A stretch of 64,000 nucleotides of DNA from Streptococcus mitis (GTDB taxonomy: Bacteria; Bacillota; Bacilli; Lactobacillales; Streptococcaceae): contig NZ_RJOB01000004.1 in NCBI RefSeq assembly GCF_003943935.1, positions 66,768 through 130,767 on the forward strand, given 5' to 3'. A program made the position numbers and the translations under genes. The notes under the pieces were generated by a model. The model had not been told where the DNA came from. It saw nothing but the letters and a program-made list of their open reading frames with translations, and made no database searches. Shown here piece after piece: positions 8,234 to 16,518 of the stretch; the stretch's first letter is position 1, and the number at the start of each line of letters is the position of its first letter.

Positions 8234-9229
8234 TTGAAGGAACATTCAATAGACATTCAACTGAGTCATCCAGATGACCTGTTTCATCTTTTTGGTTCCA
8301 ATGAACGCCATCTTCGTTTGATGGAAGAAGAGCTTGATGTGGTGATTCATGCTCGTACGGAGATTGTGCAGGTTTTGGGAGAGGAGACTGCCTGTGAAGA
8401 GGCTCGTCAGGTTATTCAAGCCCTCATGGTCTTGGTAAATCGTGGGATGACCGTTGGTACGCCAGATGTGGTCACTGCGATTAGCATGGTCAAAAACGAT
8501 GAAATCGACAAGTTTGTCGCCCTTTACGAAGAAGAAATTATCAAGGACAATACAGGGAAGCCTATCCGTGTCAAAACCTTGGGTCAAAAACTTTATGTGG
8601 ATAGTGTCAAACAGCATGATGTGACCTTTGGAATCGGGCCCGCAGGAACAGGGAAGACCTTTCTTGCAGTTACTTTGGCCGTGACAGCCCTTAAACGTGG
8701 GCAGGTCAAACGGATTATCTTAACACGTCCAGCGGTGGAAGCAGGAGAGAGTCTAGGTTTTCTTCCGGGTGATCTTAAGGAGAAAGTGGATCCTTACCTT
8801 CGACCTGTTTATGATGCCTTGTATCAGATTCTGGGAAAAGACCAGACGACTCGTCTCATGGAGCGTGAAATTATCGAGATTGCACCCCTTGCCTATATGC
8901 GTGGACGGACCTTGGAGGATGCCTTTATCATTCTCGATGAGGCGCAAAACACGACTATCATGCAGATGAAGATGTTCTTGACTCGTTTAGGCTTTAATTC
9001 TAAGATGATTGTCAATGGAGATATCAGTCAGATTGACCTTCCGCGTAACGTCAAGTCCGGTTTGATTGATGCCCAAGAAAAGCTCAAGAACATTCACCAG
9101 ATTGACTTTGTTCATTTTTCAGCTAAGGATGTGGTTCGCCATCCAGTTGTCGCTCAGATTATTCGAGCTTATGAACCAGCTCCAATCAAAAAAGAAGAGA
9201 GTGAAGAAGTCCAAGAAGAAACAGAATAG
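8234..9229 (+). CDS. phoH: PhoH family ATPase
   Basis: PhoH-like proteins are P-loop ATPases linked to RNA metabolism; in Firmicutes they are often near ybeY and era, which here are about 13 kb away. The 331-residue protein has an N-terminal KH-like part (residues 1-100), Walker A GPAGTGKTFLA near residue 136, RPAVEAGESLGFLPGD, and Walker B FIILDEAQNTT followed by NGDISQIDLP. The start is a TTG at 8234 (AGAGG eight bases before), giving MKEHSIDIQ; no ATG fits better. The C-terminus ends in an acidic tail. It is a single-gene unit with its own promoter and a terminator shared with ald. Confidence 0.92.
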   Translation: MKEHSIDIQLSHPDDLFHLFGSNERHLRLMEEELDVVIHARTEIVQVLGEETACEEARQVIQALMVLVNRGMTVGTPDVVTAISMVKNDEIDKFVALYEEEIIKDNTGKPIRVKTLGQKLYVDSVKQHDVTFGIGPAGTGKTFLAVTLAVTALKRGQVKRIILTRPAVEAGESLGFLPGDLKEKVDPYLRPVYDALYQILGKDQTTRLMEREIIEIAPLAYMRGRTLEDAFIILDEAQNTTIMQMKMFLTRLGFNSKMIVNGDISQIDLPRNVKSGLIDAQEKLKNIHQIDFVHFSAKDVVRHPVVAQIIRAYEPAPIKKEESEEVQEETE

Positions 9230-9266
9230 CAAAAAAGAGCAGTTCAGGTGGAATTGCTCTTTCTTT
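9230..9266. terminator. Bidirectional terminator between phoH and ald
   Basis: AAGAGCA (9235-9241) pairs with TGCTCTT (9255-9261). A run of Ts follows on the plus strand and a run of As precedes on the plus strand, so it can stop transcripts from both converging genes. Confidence 0.8.
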
Positions 9267-9285
9267 TATCTGATAATTAGATTTT

Positions 9286-10398
9286 TTAGATTAGTTCATC
9301 AATTGGAGTATGTTTTTTATCGAGACCTTGGGCTACTGGAAGACTGGTTAAGTAACCTTGATAAGTAGTAACACCTTGGCGCAAGCCCTCATCTTCAGAG
9401 ATTGCTTGTACAAAACCTTTACCAGCCAAAGCTTCGATATAAGGAAGAGTGACATTGGTTAGGGCAATGGTTGAAGTACGAGCAACCGCACCAGGGATAT
9501 TAGCAACGGCATAGTGGAGCACACCGTGTTTTTCATAGACAGGCTCATCGTGCGTTGTCACACGGTCAGCTGTTTCGATAACACCACCTTGGTCAACAGC
9601 AACGTCAACGATGACAGAGCCTGGACGCATTTGTTGGACCATCTCATCTGTGACCAGTTTTGGTGCCTTGGCACCTGGGATGAGAACCGCTCCGATGACC
9701 ACATCCGCATCTCTCACACTGGCTTCGATGTTGAAAGAATTTGACATAAGAGTTTGAATTTGGTGACCAAAGACCTCCTCTAAAACGGAGAGACGTTTAG
9801 CACTGATATCAAGGATGGTTACTTGAGCACCAATACCAAGCGCAATTCGAGCAGCATGGGTCCCTACGACACCGCCACCGATGATGGTTACTTTCCCTTT
9901 AGGTACACCCGGCACACCACCTAGTAAGACACCAGAACCTCCTGCTTGCTTAGTTAGGAAATGAGCACCGATTTGGACTGCCATACGGCCTGCAACCTCA
10001 CTCATAGGTACGAGGAGTGGTAATTGACCTTGGGAATCACGGACAGTTTCATAGGCAATCCCAGTTGTTTTTGCTTCCAACATAGCATCTGCTAATTCTG
10101 GAGCAGCGGCCATGTGCAAGTAGGTGAAGAGAAGCAGGTCGTCACGTAAGTAACCATATTCAGAAGCTAGTGGTTCTTTTACTTTCACGACCAACTCAGC
10201 TGACCAGGCTTCACCAGCAGTAGCGACAATTTCAGCTCCTTGCTTTTGATAGTCAGCATCAGTAAAGCCAGAACCAAGACCAGCATTTGTTTCGATAAGG
10301 ACGCGATGACCACGGCCGACTAAGCTGTGGACACCAGCAGGTGTTAGGGCAACACGGTTTTCATTATTCTTAATTTCTTTTGGAATTCCGATTAACAT
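9286..10398 (-). CDS. ald: Alanine dehydrogenase
   Basis: Ald reversibly deaminates L-alanine to pyruvate and ammonia with NAD. The 370-residue protein is full length: [20 protein letters not shown] at the N-terminus, KVKEPL with the substrate lysine, TYLHMAA with the catalytic histidine region, the NAD-binding [15 protein letters not shown] near residue 175, and [18 protein letters not shown] near residue 300. The frame is uninterrupted; I recall this gene as frameshifted in some annotated pneumococci, so an intact copy is worth noting. It is on the minus strand, alone, convergent with phoH and divergent from the acetyltransferase gene. Confidence 0.95.
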   Translation of the reverse strand: MLIGIPKEIKNNENRVALTPAGVHSLVGRGHRVLIETNAGLGSGFTDADYQKQGAEIVATAGEAWSAELVVKVKEPLASEYGYLRDDLLLFTYLHMAAAPELADAMLEAKTTGIAYETVRDSQGQLPLLVPMSEVAGRMAVQIGAHFLTKQAGGSGVLLGGVPGVPKGKVTIIGGGVVGTHAARIALGIGAQVTILDISAKRLSVLEEVFGHQIQTLMSNSFNIEASVRDADVVIGAVLIPGAKAPKLVTDEMVQQMRPGSVIVDVAVDQGGVIETADRVTTHDEPVYEKHGVLHYAVANIPGAVARTSTIALTNVTLPYIEALAGKGFVQAISEDEGLRQGVTTYQGYLTSLPVAQGLDKKHTPIDELI

Positions 10399-10568
10399 AG
10401 AGAAAAACTCCCTTTCTATTGACGGGTTGTAAATGATTTATCACATTATCTATAAAATAAGGTGATGATTTTATTCTATATGAAACCGCTTTAAAAAGCA
10501 AGAAAAATTTGTTGTAATTTATTTTTTATGCTAGACTGGTAGAAAATATTTTTAAATGGAGGAGAAGT

Positions 10569-11138
10569 ATGGAATCAATCTTTTTAAAACTATCCCAGTA
10601 TCCAACAATGGAGACAGAGCGTTTATTGCTTAGACCTGTAACTTTGGATGATGCGGAAGCAATGTTTGAATATGCCTCGGACAGAGAAAATACGCGTTAC
10701 ACTTTTCCAACCAATCAAAGCTTGGAAGAAACTCAAAATAATATTGCTCAGTTCTACTTGGCCAATCCCTTGGGACGGTGGGGGATAGGACTAAAAAGCA
10801 ATGGCAAATTTATCGGAACCATTGATTTGCACAAGATTGATCCTGCTCTTAAGAAGGCAGCTATTGGCTATATTATCAATAAAAAGTATTGGAATCAAGG
10901 ATTAACGACAGAAGCCAATCGTGCTGTGATTGAGCTAGCTTTTGAGAAGATAGGGATGAATAAGTTGATTGCCCTTCACGATAAGAATAATCCTGCGTCT
11001 GGAAAGGTCATGGAGAAATCAGGAATGCGTTTTTCCCACGAAGAAGCTTATGCTTGTATTGACCAGCATGAAGAAGGCCGAATCGTGACAAGAGTTCATT
11101 ATGTCTTGACCAAGGAAGACTATTTTGCAAATAAATAA
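10569..11138 (+). CDS. GNAT family N-acetyltransferase, RimJ/RimL-like
   Basis: A 189-residue acetyltransferase that moves an acetyl group from acetyl-CoA to an amine. It opens with METERLLLRPVTLDDAEAMF, typical of the RimJ/RimL group that acetylates protein N-termini or small amines, has IGTIDLHKIDPALKKAAIGY, the acetyl-CoA pocket around NKKYWNQGLTTEA, and ALHDKNNPASGKVMEKSGM at the end. The substrate cannot be told from sequence. SD GGAGGAG precedes the ATG. It stands alone between ald (divergent) and the competence operon, with a strong terminator behind it. Confidence 0.9.
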   Translation: MESIFLKLSQYPTMETERLLLRPVTLDDAEAMFEYASDRENTRYTFPTNQSLEETQNNIAQFYLANPLGRWGIGLKSNGKFIGTIDLHKIDPALKKAAIGYIINKKYWNQGLTTEANRAVIELAFEKIGMNKLIALHDKNNPASGKVMEKSGMRFSHEEAYACIDQHEEGRIVTRVHYVLTKEDYFANK

Positions 11139-11139
11139 G

Positions 11140-11171
11140 CAGTTGAAAAGAAATTTTCAACTGTTTTTTCT
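11140..11171 (+). terminator. Terminator after acetyltransferase gene
   Basis: Perfect ten-base inverted repeat CAGTTGAAAA / TTTTCAACTG with a four-base loop and six Ts. Its T tract runs directly into the com box of comEA. Confidence 0.88.
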
Positions 11172-11177
11172 TCCTCT

Positions 11178-11185
11178 TACGAATA
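11178..11185 (+). promoter_or_regulatory. com box (cin box) of comEA-comEC
   Basis: TACGAATA, the -10-like sequence read by the competence sigma factor ComX/SigX, preceded by a T-rich stretch and lying 20 bases before the comEA start. An identical octamer precedes coiA. It predicts expression only during competence. Confidence 0.92.
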
Positions 11186-11204
11186 ATCTAAGAGAGGAGA
11201 AAAT

Positions 11205-11846
11205 ATGGAAGCAATTATCGAGAAAATCAAAGAGTATAAAATCATTGTCATCTGTACTGGTCTGGGCTTACTTGTAGGAGGATTTTTCCTGCTAAAACCA
11301 TCTCCACAAACACCTGTCAAGGAAACGAATTTGCAGGCTGAAGTTGCAGCTGTTTCCAAGGATTCGGTATCCGAAAATGAAGTGAAGAAGGAAGAACCGG
11401 TTGAACAAGATCTAATCACAGTAGATGTAAAAGGCGCTGTTAAAGCACCTGGAATTTATGATTTGCCGGTAGGTAGTCGGGTCAATGATGCCGTTCAGAA
11501 GGCTGGTGGCTTGACAGAGCAAGCAGACAGCAAGTCGCTCAATCTAGCTCAGAAAGTTAGTGATGAAGCCCTGGTTTATGTTCCAACTAAGGGAGAAGAA
11601 GCAGCTAGTCAACAGACTGCTTCTGGGACGGCCTCTTCAACGAGCAAGGAAAAGAAAATCAATCTCAACAAGGCCAGTCTGGAAGAACTCAAGCAGGTCA
11701 AAGGCTTGGGAGGAAAACGAGCTCAGGATATTATCGATCATCGTGAGACGAATGGCAAATTCAAGTCGGTTGATGAACTTAAGAAGGTCTCTGGCATTGG
11801 TGCTAAAACGATAGAAAAGCTAAAAGACTATGTTACAGTGGATTAA
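11205..11846 (+). CDS. comEA: Competence protein ComEA, DNA receptor
   Basis: ComEA is the membrane-anchored receptor that binds incoming double-stranded DNA during transformation (called CelA in older pneumococcal work). The 213-residue protein has one N-terminal membrane anchor (about residues 13-31), an acidic linker, a SLBB-like domain (ITVDVKGAVKAPGIY, about residues 70-125), a Ser/Thr/Ala linker and a C-terminal helix-hairpin-helix pair (INLNKASLEELKQVKGLG and VSGIGAKTIEKLKDY) that grips DNA. It lies behind a com box and overlaps comEC by 17 bases. Confidence 0.96.
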   Translation: MEAIIEKIKEYKIIVICTGLGLLVGGFFLLKPSPQTPVKETNLQAEVAAVSKDSVSENEVKKEEPVEQDLITVDVKGAVKAPGIYDLPVGSRVNDAVQKAGGLTEQADSKSLNLAQKVSDEALVYVPTKGEEAASQQTASGTASSTSKEKKINLNKASLEELKQVKGLGGKRAQDIIDHRETNGKFKSVDELKKVSGIGAKTIEKLKDYVTVD

Positions 11847-14064
11847 GAAACTCCCTATTCCCCTAATTTACCTGAGTTTTCTATTGCTTTGGCTTTACTA
11901 TTCTATTTTCTCAGCATACTATCTTGCTTTGTTAGGCTTTGTTTTTCTGCTAGTCTGTCTCTTTTTCCAATTTCCTTGGAAATCTGCTAGCAAAGTTCTA
12001 GTGATTTGTGGAATCTTTGGCTTCTGGTTTCTGTTTCAAAATTGGCAACAGAGTCAAGCAAGTCAAAATTTGGCGGATTCTGTTGAAAGGGTACGGATTT
12101 TGCCTGATACTATTAAAGTCAATGGTGACAGTCTATCCTTTCGTGGCAAGTCTGATGGACGCATTTTTCAAGTTTATTATAAACTCCAGTCCGAGGAGGA
12201 GAAAGAAACCTTTCAAGCTTTAACCGACATTCATGAGATAGGACTAGAAGGGAAGCTTTCGGAGCCAGAAGGGAAGAGAAATTTTGGTGGTTTCGACTAC
12301 CAAACCTATCTGAAAACTCAGGGAATTTACCAGATTCTCAATATCAAAAAAATCCAGTCACTTCAAAAGGTTGGCAGTTTGGATATAGGTGAAAATCTGT
12401 CCAGTGTACGCCGAAAGGCTGTAGTTTGGATTAAGACGCACTTTCCAGACCCTATGCGCAATTACATGACAGGACTCTTGCTAGGACATCTGGATATAGA
12501 CTTTGAGGAGATGAATGAGCTTTATTCTAGTCTAGGAATTATCCACCTCTTTGCCTTGTCGGGTATGCAGGTAGGTTTTTTCATGGATGGCTTTAAGAAA
12601 CTTCTCTTGCGATTGGGCTTGACCCAAGAAAAGTTGAAATGGCTAACTTATCCCTTTTCCCTTATTTATGCAGGCCTGACTGGATTTTCAGCCTCGGTCA
12701 TTCGCAGTCTCTTACAAAAGTTACTGGCTCAACATGGTGTTAAGGGCTTGGATAATTTTGCTCTGACGGTGCTTGTCCTCTTTATTATCATGCCCAACTT
12801 TTTCTTGACAGCAGGAGGAGTCTTGTCCTGCGCTTATGCTTTTATCTTGACCATGACTAGCAAAGAAGGAGAGGGGCTTAAGGCTATTGCCAGAGAAAGT
12901 CTAGTCATTTCCTTGGGAATATTGCCCATTCTGTCCTTCTATTTTGCGGAATTTCAACCTTGGTCCATCCTTTTGACCTTTGTCTTTTCCTTTCTATTTG
13001 ACTTGGTCTTCTTACCGCTCTTGTCTATCTTATTTGCCCTTTCCTTTCTCTATCCAGTCATTCAGCTGAATTTTATCTTTGAATGGTTGGAGGGAATGAT
13101 TCGCTTGGTGTCGCAGGTGGCAAGTAGGCCTCTGGTCTTTGGACAACCCAATGTATGGCTTTTAATCTTATTGTTAATTTCCTTGGCTTTGGTCTATGAT
13201 TTGAGGAAAAATATCAAAAGAGTAGCTGGCTTCAGCTTACTTATTGTGGGTCTCTTTTTCTTGACCAAGCATCCACTGGAAAATGAAATCACCATGCTGG
13301 ATGTGGGGCAAGGTGAAAGTATTTTCTTACGGGATGTAACTGGTAAAACCATTCTCATAGATGTCGGTGGCAAGGCAGAATCTAATAAGAAAATCGAAAA
13401 ATGGCAAGAAAAGGCGACGACCAGCAATGCACAGAGAAGCTTGATCCCCTATCTAAAAAGTCGAGGAGTAGCCAAGATTGATCAGCTAATTTTGACAAAT
13501 ACGGACAAGGAACATGTTGGAGATTTGCTGGAGGTGACCAAGGCATTCCATGTAGGGGAAATTTTAGTGTCCAAAGGCAGTCTGAAACAGAAGGAATTTG
13601 TTGCAGAACTACAGGTAACTCAAACCAAGGTGCGCAGTGTGACAGAAGGAGAAAACTTGCCAATTTTTGGAAGTCAGTTAGAAGTCCTATCTCCAAGGAA
13701 AATTGGAGATCATGAAGATACCCTGGTTTTGTATGGAAAACTCTTGGATAAAAACTTTCTCTTCACTGGAAATTTGGAGGAGAAAGGAGAGAAGGGCTTG
13801 CTGAAGCACTATCCAGACTTGAAAATTGATGTCTTGAAAGCTGGCCAACATGGCTCTAAACAATCATCAAGTTCAGCCTTTTTAGAACAGCTCAAACCAG
13901 AGGTGATTCTCATTTCAGTTGGAAAGAGCAATCGAACGAAACTCCCTCATCAGGAAACCTTGACCCGACTGGAAACTATCAATAGCAAAGTATATCGAAC
14001 TGACCAGCAAGGGGCTATACGCTTTAAGGGTTGGAATAGTTGGAAAATCGAAAGCATTCGATAG
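11830..14064 (+). CDS. comEC: Competence protein ComEC, DNA uptake channel
   Basis: ComEC (CelB) forms the membrane channel through which single-stranded DNA enters the cell. The 744-residue protein begins with two membrane helices, then an OB-like extracellular part with GKLSEPEGKRNFGGFDYQTYL, then the competence domain (LLLGHLDIDFEEMNELYSS onward, LFALSGMQVGFF) with many membrane helices to about residue 490, and ends in a metallo-beta-lactamase-like domain starting ITMLDVGQGESIFLRD and containing LKAGQHGSKQSSS. This domain may be the nuclease that degrades one strand. The start overlaps comEA, so translation is coupled. Full length. Confidence 0.96.
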   Translation: MLQWIKKLPIPLIYLSFLLLWLYYSIFSAYYLALLGFVFLLVCLFFQFPWKSASKVLVICGIFGFWFLFQNWQQSQASQNLADSVERVRILPDTIKVNGDSLSFRGKSDGRIFQVYYKLQSEEEKETFQALTDIHEIGLEGKLSEPEGKRNFGGFDYQTYLKTQGIYQILNIKKIQSLQKVGSLDIGENLSSVRRKAVVWIKTHFPDPMRNYMTGLLLGHLDIDFEEMNELYSSLGIIHLFALSGMQVGFFMDGFKKLLLRLGLTQEKLKWLTYPFSLIYAGLTGFSASVIRSLLQKLLAQHGVKGLDNFALTVLVLFIIMPNFFLTAGGVLSCAYAFILTMTSKEGEGLKAIARESLVISLGILPILSFYFAEFQPWSILLTFVFSFLFDLVFLPLLSILFALSFLYPVIQLNFIFEWLEGMIRLVSQVASRPLVFGQPNVWLLILLLISLALVYDLRKNIKRVAGFSLLIVGLFFLTKHPLENEITMLDVGQGESIFLRDVTGKTILIDVGGKAESNKKIEKWQEKATTSNAQRSLIPYLKSRGVAKIDQLILTNTDKEHVGDLLEVTKAFHVGEILVSKGSLKQKEFVAELQVTQTKVRSVTEGENLPIFGSQLEVLSPRKIGDHEDTLVLYGKLLDKNFLFTGNLEEKGEKGLLKHYPDLKIDVLKAGQHGSKQSSSSAFLEQLKPEVILISVGKSNRTKLPHQETLTRLETINSKVYRTDQQGAIRFKGWNSWKIESIR

Positions 14065-14112
14065 GAGGAAAAGTTGTTATAGATTAGTAAGAAAACAAAA
14101 ACCAAAAATCTG

Positions 14113-14141
14113 TTGCATAATAATGATAAAAACGATATAAT
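14113..14141 (+). promoter_or_regulatory. Promoter of decayed peptide gene / ABC pair
   Basis: TTGCAT (14113-14118) and TATAAT (14136-14141) with 17 bases between them, a near-consensus vegetative promoter. Transcription would pass through the decayed peptide remnant and into the ABC transporter genes, 286 bases further on. Confidence 0.7.
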
Positions 14142-14163
14142 GAAAGCGTGTTCAATATTAAAG

Positions 14164-14406
14164 ATATAAATGCAATAAAACCATTAAAAATTAGCAAAAA
14201 CCGTTTAATTAGTTAGTTTATGATCTATTGGTCTTTTTTAGTCCAGTGTATCTGCTGTGAGCGTCCTTAAAACTTATCGGTATGATTGGAAAGTATAGTA
14301 CGAACTATCACAGTCTCGTTATGATAGCTATTCTGAGTATAAAGTTGGTTCTGGCTGGAATTACGATCGTTATGAGGTACTAAACTACTACAGCGGAGGC
14401 TATTAA
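14164..14406 (+). pseudogene. Decayed gene for a small Tyr-rich secreted peptide
   Basis: Three reading frames together spell a plausible precursor. A basic start with KPLKISKNRLIS (frame open to about 14215), then a hydrophobic core LVYDLLVFFSP in the next frame, then SSVSAVSVLKTYRYDWKV (14242-14295), a TAG at 14296, and a 35-codon tyrosine-rich tail (14299-14403: SQSRYDSYSEYKVG, WNYDRYEVLNYY) ending at a TAA. This looks like a signal peptide plus a mature peptide broken by frameshifts and a stop. A good promoter precedes it and an ABC transporter pair with immunity-like layout follows 20 bases later, as in bacteriocin loci. The peptide family is not recognised; with no intact frame it is a remnant. 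Confidence 0.4.
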
Positions 14407-14426
14407 TCCAAAAAGGAGGGCTAGAT

Positions 14427-15014
14427 ATGTTGCAGCTTACTCATGTGACCTTAAAAACGCGACAAGTCATTTTACAAGATGTTGATTTTACATTTGAAAA
14501 GGGTAGGATTTATGGTATTCTTGCTATCAATGGCTCTGGAAAGACGACACTGTTCCGTGCCATTAGCAATTTAATTCCTATAAGTAGTGGAAATATTGCA
14601 GCCCCTCCTTCTTTATTTTATTATGAGAGTATTGAATGGCTGGATGGAAACTTAAGTGGAATGGACTATCTTCGCCTTATCAAAAACATCTGGAAGTCAG
14701 GGCTGAACTTGGGGGATGAAATTGATTACTGGGAAATGTCTGACTATATCAGACTTCCCATTCGCAAGTATTCCTTAGGCATGAAGCAACGCTTGGTGAT
14801 TGCCATGTATTTCCTCAGTCAGGCGAAATGCTGGCTTATGGATGAGATTACAAATGGCTTAGATGAGTATTATCGACAGAAGTTTTTTGATAGGCTGGCA
14901 CAAATTGATAGACAAGAACAGCTGGTTCTTTTAAGTTCCCACTATAAGGAAGAGTTGCTTGATGTCTGCGATAGAGTAGTAACCATTCATCAGGGGCAGA
15001 TAGAAGAGGTTTAG
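14427..15014 (+). CDS. ABC transporter ATP-binding protein
   Basis: A 195-residue, short ABC ATPase. Walker A is AINGSGKTT at residues 33-41, in which the first glycine is alanine and the usual GPN is AIN; the signature is YSLGMKQRL (115-123), Walker B CWLMDEITNGLD (135-146) and the switch histidine SSHYKEE lies near residue 172. The YSLGM-type signature is common in peptide/antibiotic exporters and immunity transporters. It is followed 3 bases later by a membrane partner. With the decayed peptide gene just upstream, a role in exporting or resisting a peptide is plausible but not proven. SD AAAGGAGGG is strong. Confidence 0.85.
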   Translation: MLQLTHVTLKTRQVILQDVDFTFEKGRIYGILAINGSGKTTLFRAISNLIPISSGNIAAPPSLFYYESIEWLDGNLSGMDYLRLIKNIWKSGLNLGDEIDYWEMSDYIRLPIRKYSLGMKQRLVIAMYFLSQAKCWLMDEITNGLDEYYRQKFFDRLAQIDRQEQLVLLSSHYKEELLDVCDRVVTIHQGQIEEV

Positions 15015-15017
15015 TTT

Positions 15018-16202
15018 ATGAAAGATGTTAGTCTATTTTTATTAAAAAAAGTTTTCAAAAGTCGCTTAAACTGGATTATCTTAGCTTTATTTGTATCTGG
15101 ACTCGGTGTTACCTTTTATTTAAATAGTCGGACTGCAAACTCACACAGCTTGGAGAGCGAGTTGGAAACCTATCTTGTAAAAAATGAGAGAGTCATCAAT
15201 GAATATGAAGAGGAACTCTCCCAAATATCTGATACCAACTCGGAGGAATACCAGATTGCTAAAATTAATTTAGAATCGCAAAAAAATCATTCGACTCAAA
15301 AGACAGAAATTCTGACTTTATTAAAAGAAGGGCGATGGAAAGAAGCTTACTATTTGCAGTGGCAAGATGAAGAGAAGAATTATGAAATGATATCAAATAA
15401 CCCGACTGTTAGCTCTGACTTTAAAATGGCGGTTGACCGCCAACGAAAGATTTACCAAGCCCTGTATCCCTTGAACATAAAAGCACATACTTTGGAGTTT
15501 CCGATCCACGGGATTGATCAGATTATCTGGATTTTAGAGGCTATCATCCCAACCTTGTTTGTGATTGCTATTATTTTTATGCTAACGCAACTATTTGCAG
15601 AAAGATATCAAAATCATCTGGACACAGCTCAGTTATATCCTTTTTCAAAAGTGACATTTGCAATGTCCTCTCTTGGAGTTGGAGTGGGTTATGTAACTGT
15701 ACTGTTTATCGGAATCAGCGGATTTTCTTTTCTAGTGGGAAGTCTGATAAGTGGTTTTGGACAGTTAGATTATCCCTACCCGATTTATAGCTTAGTGAAT
15801 CAAGAGGTAACTATTGGAAAGATACAAGATGTGTTATTTCCTGGCTTGTTCTTAGCTTTCTTAGCCTTTATCGTCATTGTGGAAGTAGTGTACTTGATTG
15901 CTTACTTTTTCAAGCAAAAAATGCCTGTCCTTTTTCTTTCACTCATTGGGATTGTTGGCTTATTGTTTGGCATCCAAACAATTCAGCCTCTTCAAAGGAT
16001 TGCACATCTGATTCCCTTTACTTACTTGCGTTCAGTGGAGATTTTGTCTGGAAGATTACCTAAGCAAATTGATAATGTCAATCTGAATTGGAGCATGGGG
16101 ATAGTCTTACTTCCTTGCCTGATTATCCTTTTGTTAGTGGGGATTCTATTTATCGAAAGATGGGGAAGTTCACAGAAAAAAGAATTTTTTAATAGATCCT
16201 AG
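15018..16202 (+). CDS. ABC transporter permease, ABC-2-like membrane protein
   Basis: A 394-residue membrane protein, partner of the ATPase just upstream. By eye: one membrane helix at about residues 17-36, a large hydrophilic, glutamate-rich extracellular segment (about 37-165), then five further hydrophobic segments from about residue 170 to 385 (IIWILEAIIPTLFVIAII first, a final LPCLIILLLVGILFI helix). This helix-loop-five-helix plan is that of ABC-2 type permeases of immunity/export systems. No family name is recognised with certainty and the substrate is unknown. No clear terminator follows; a weak IR sits at 16,235-16,265. Confidence 0.75.
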   Translation: MKDVSLFLLKKVFKSRLNWIILALFVSGLGVTFYLNSRTANSHSLESELETYLVKNERVINEYEEELSQISDTNSEEYQIAKINLESQKNHSTQKTEILTLLKEGRWKEAYYLQWQDEEKNYEMISNNPTVSSDFKMAVDRQRKIYQALYPLNIKAHTLEFPIHGIDQIIWILEAIIPTLFVIAIIFMLTQLFAERYQNHLDTAQLYPFSKVTFAMSSLGVGVGYVTVLFIGISGFSFLVGSLISGFGQLDYPYPIYSLVNQEVTIGKIQDVLFPGLFLAFLAFIVIVEVVYLIAYFFKQKMPVLFLSLIGIVGLLFGIQTIQPLQRIAHLIPFTYLRSVEILSGRLPKQIDNVNLNWSMGIVLLPCLIILLLVGILFIERWGSSQKKEFFNRS

Positions 16203-16239
16203 CTTTCCTATAGGGAAAATAAGTAAAAACTAACATAGA

Positions 16240-16270
16240 GAGGGAATCAACTTGATTCTCTCTTTTTGAT
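16240..16270 (+). terminator. Possible terminator after ABC permease
   Basis: GAGAGGGAATCAA and TTGATTCTCTC form a stem of about ten pairs (AGAG(G)GAATCAA with TTGATTCTCT) and are followed by TTTTTGATT. A convincing intrinsic terminator of the ABC pair. Confidence 0.75.
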
Positions 16271-16325
16271 TAGGAAATCAATGAAAAATACAAACACAAA
16301 CTTTTCAAAAAAATAACTTTTTATC

Positions 16326-16354
16326 TTGACAAGGGCTAGAAAACTTGGTATCAT
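16326..16354 (+). promoter_or_regulatory. Promoter of infC-rpmI-rplT
   Basis: TTGACA (16326-16331), 17-base spacer, extended -10 TGGTATCAT (hexamer 16349-16354). Near-consensus. Transcription would start near 16361, giving an infC leader of about 155 bases. Confidence 0.85.
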
Positions 16355-16360
16355 ATAAAA

Positions 16361-16510
16361 GTTGAGAAAAGCAGAAGTGAGAGCTTCTCGCCTTGTGACA
16401 TTAAGTTGCCTGGCCCTACGGATGAAAAGTTTCTAAGAAACGCTATCATAACGTGCGGGCTTGTATATTTACGAGTCCGCTATTGTTTTTCTCTAATAAA
16501 ACAAAAGAGG
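16361..16510 (+). promoter_or_regulatory. L20-type leader with attenuator before infC
   Basis: The leader between the promoter and infC can fold into several helices (AGAAGTGAGAGCTTCTC among them) and ends in an intrinsic terminator: GCGGGCTTGTA (16455-16465) pairs with TACGAGTCCGC (16470-16480, two G-U pairs), followed by TATTGTTTTTCTC. In Firmicutes the infC-rpmI-rplT operon is repressed by its own product L20 through such a leader. The terminator is visible; L20 binding is inferred from the family. Confidence 0.75.
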
Positions 16511-16518
16511 TGAAAACC

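Noticed and set aside
14164..14406. Lactococcin-972-type bacteriocin
   Set aside because: The remnant has no histidine or GxW pattern of that family and the permease is much shorter than the usual partner; only a generic peptide remnant is claimed.
16453..16518. N-terminal extension of IF-3 from the GTG at 16453
   Set aside because: It lies in the attenuator hairpin and T tract, has no SD and is not part of the IF-3 fold.
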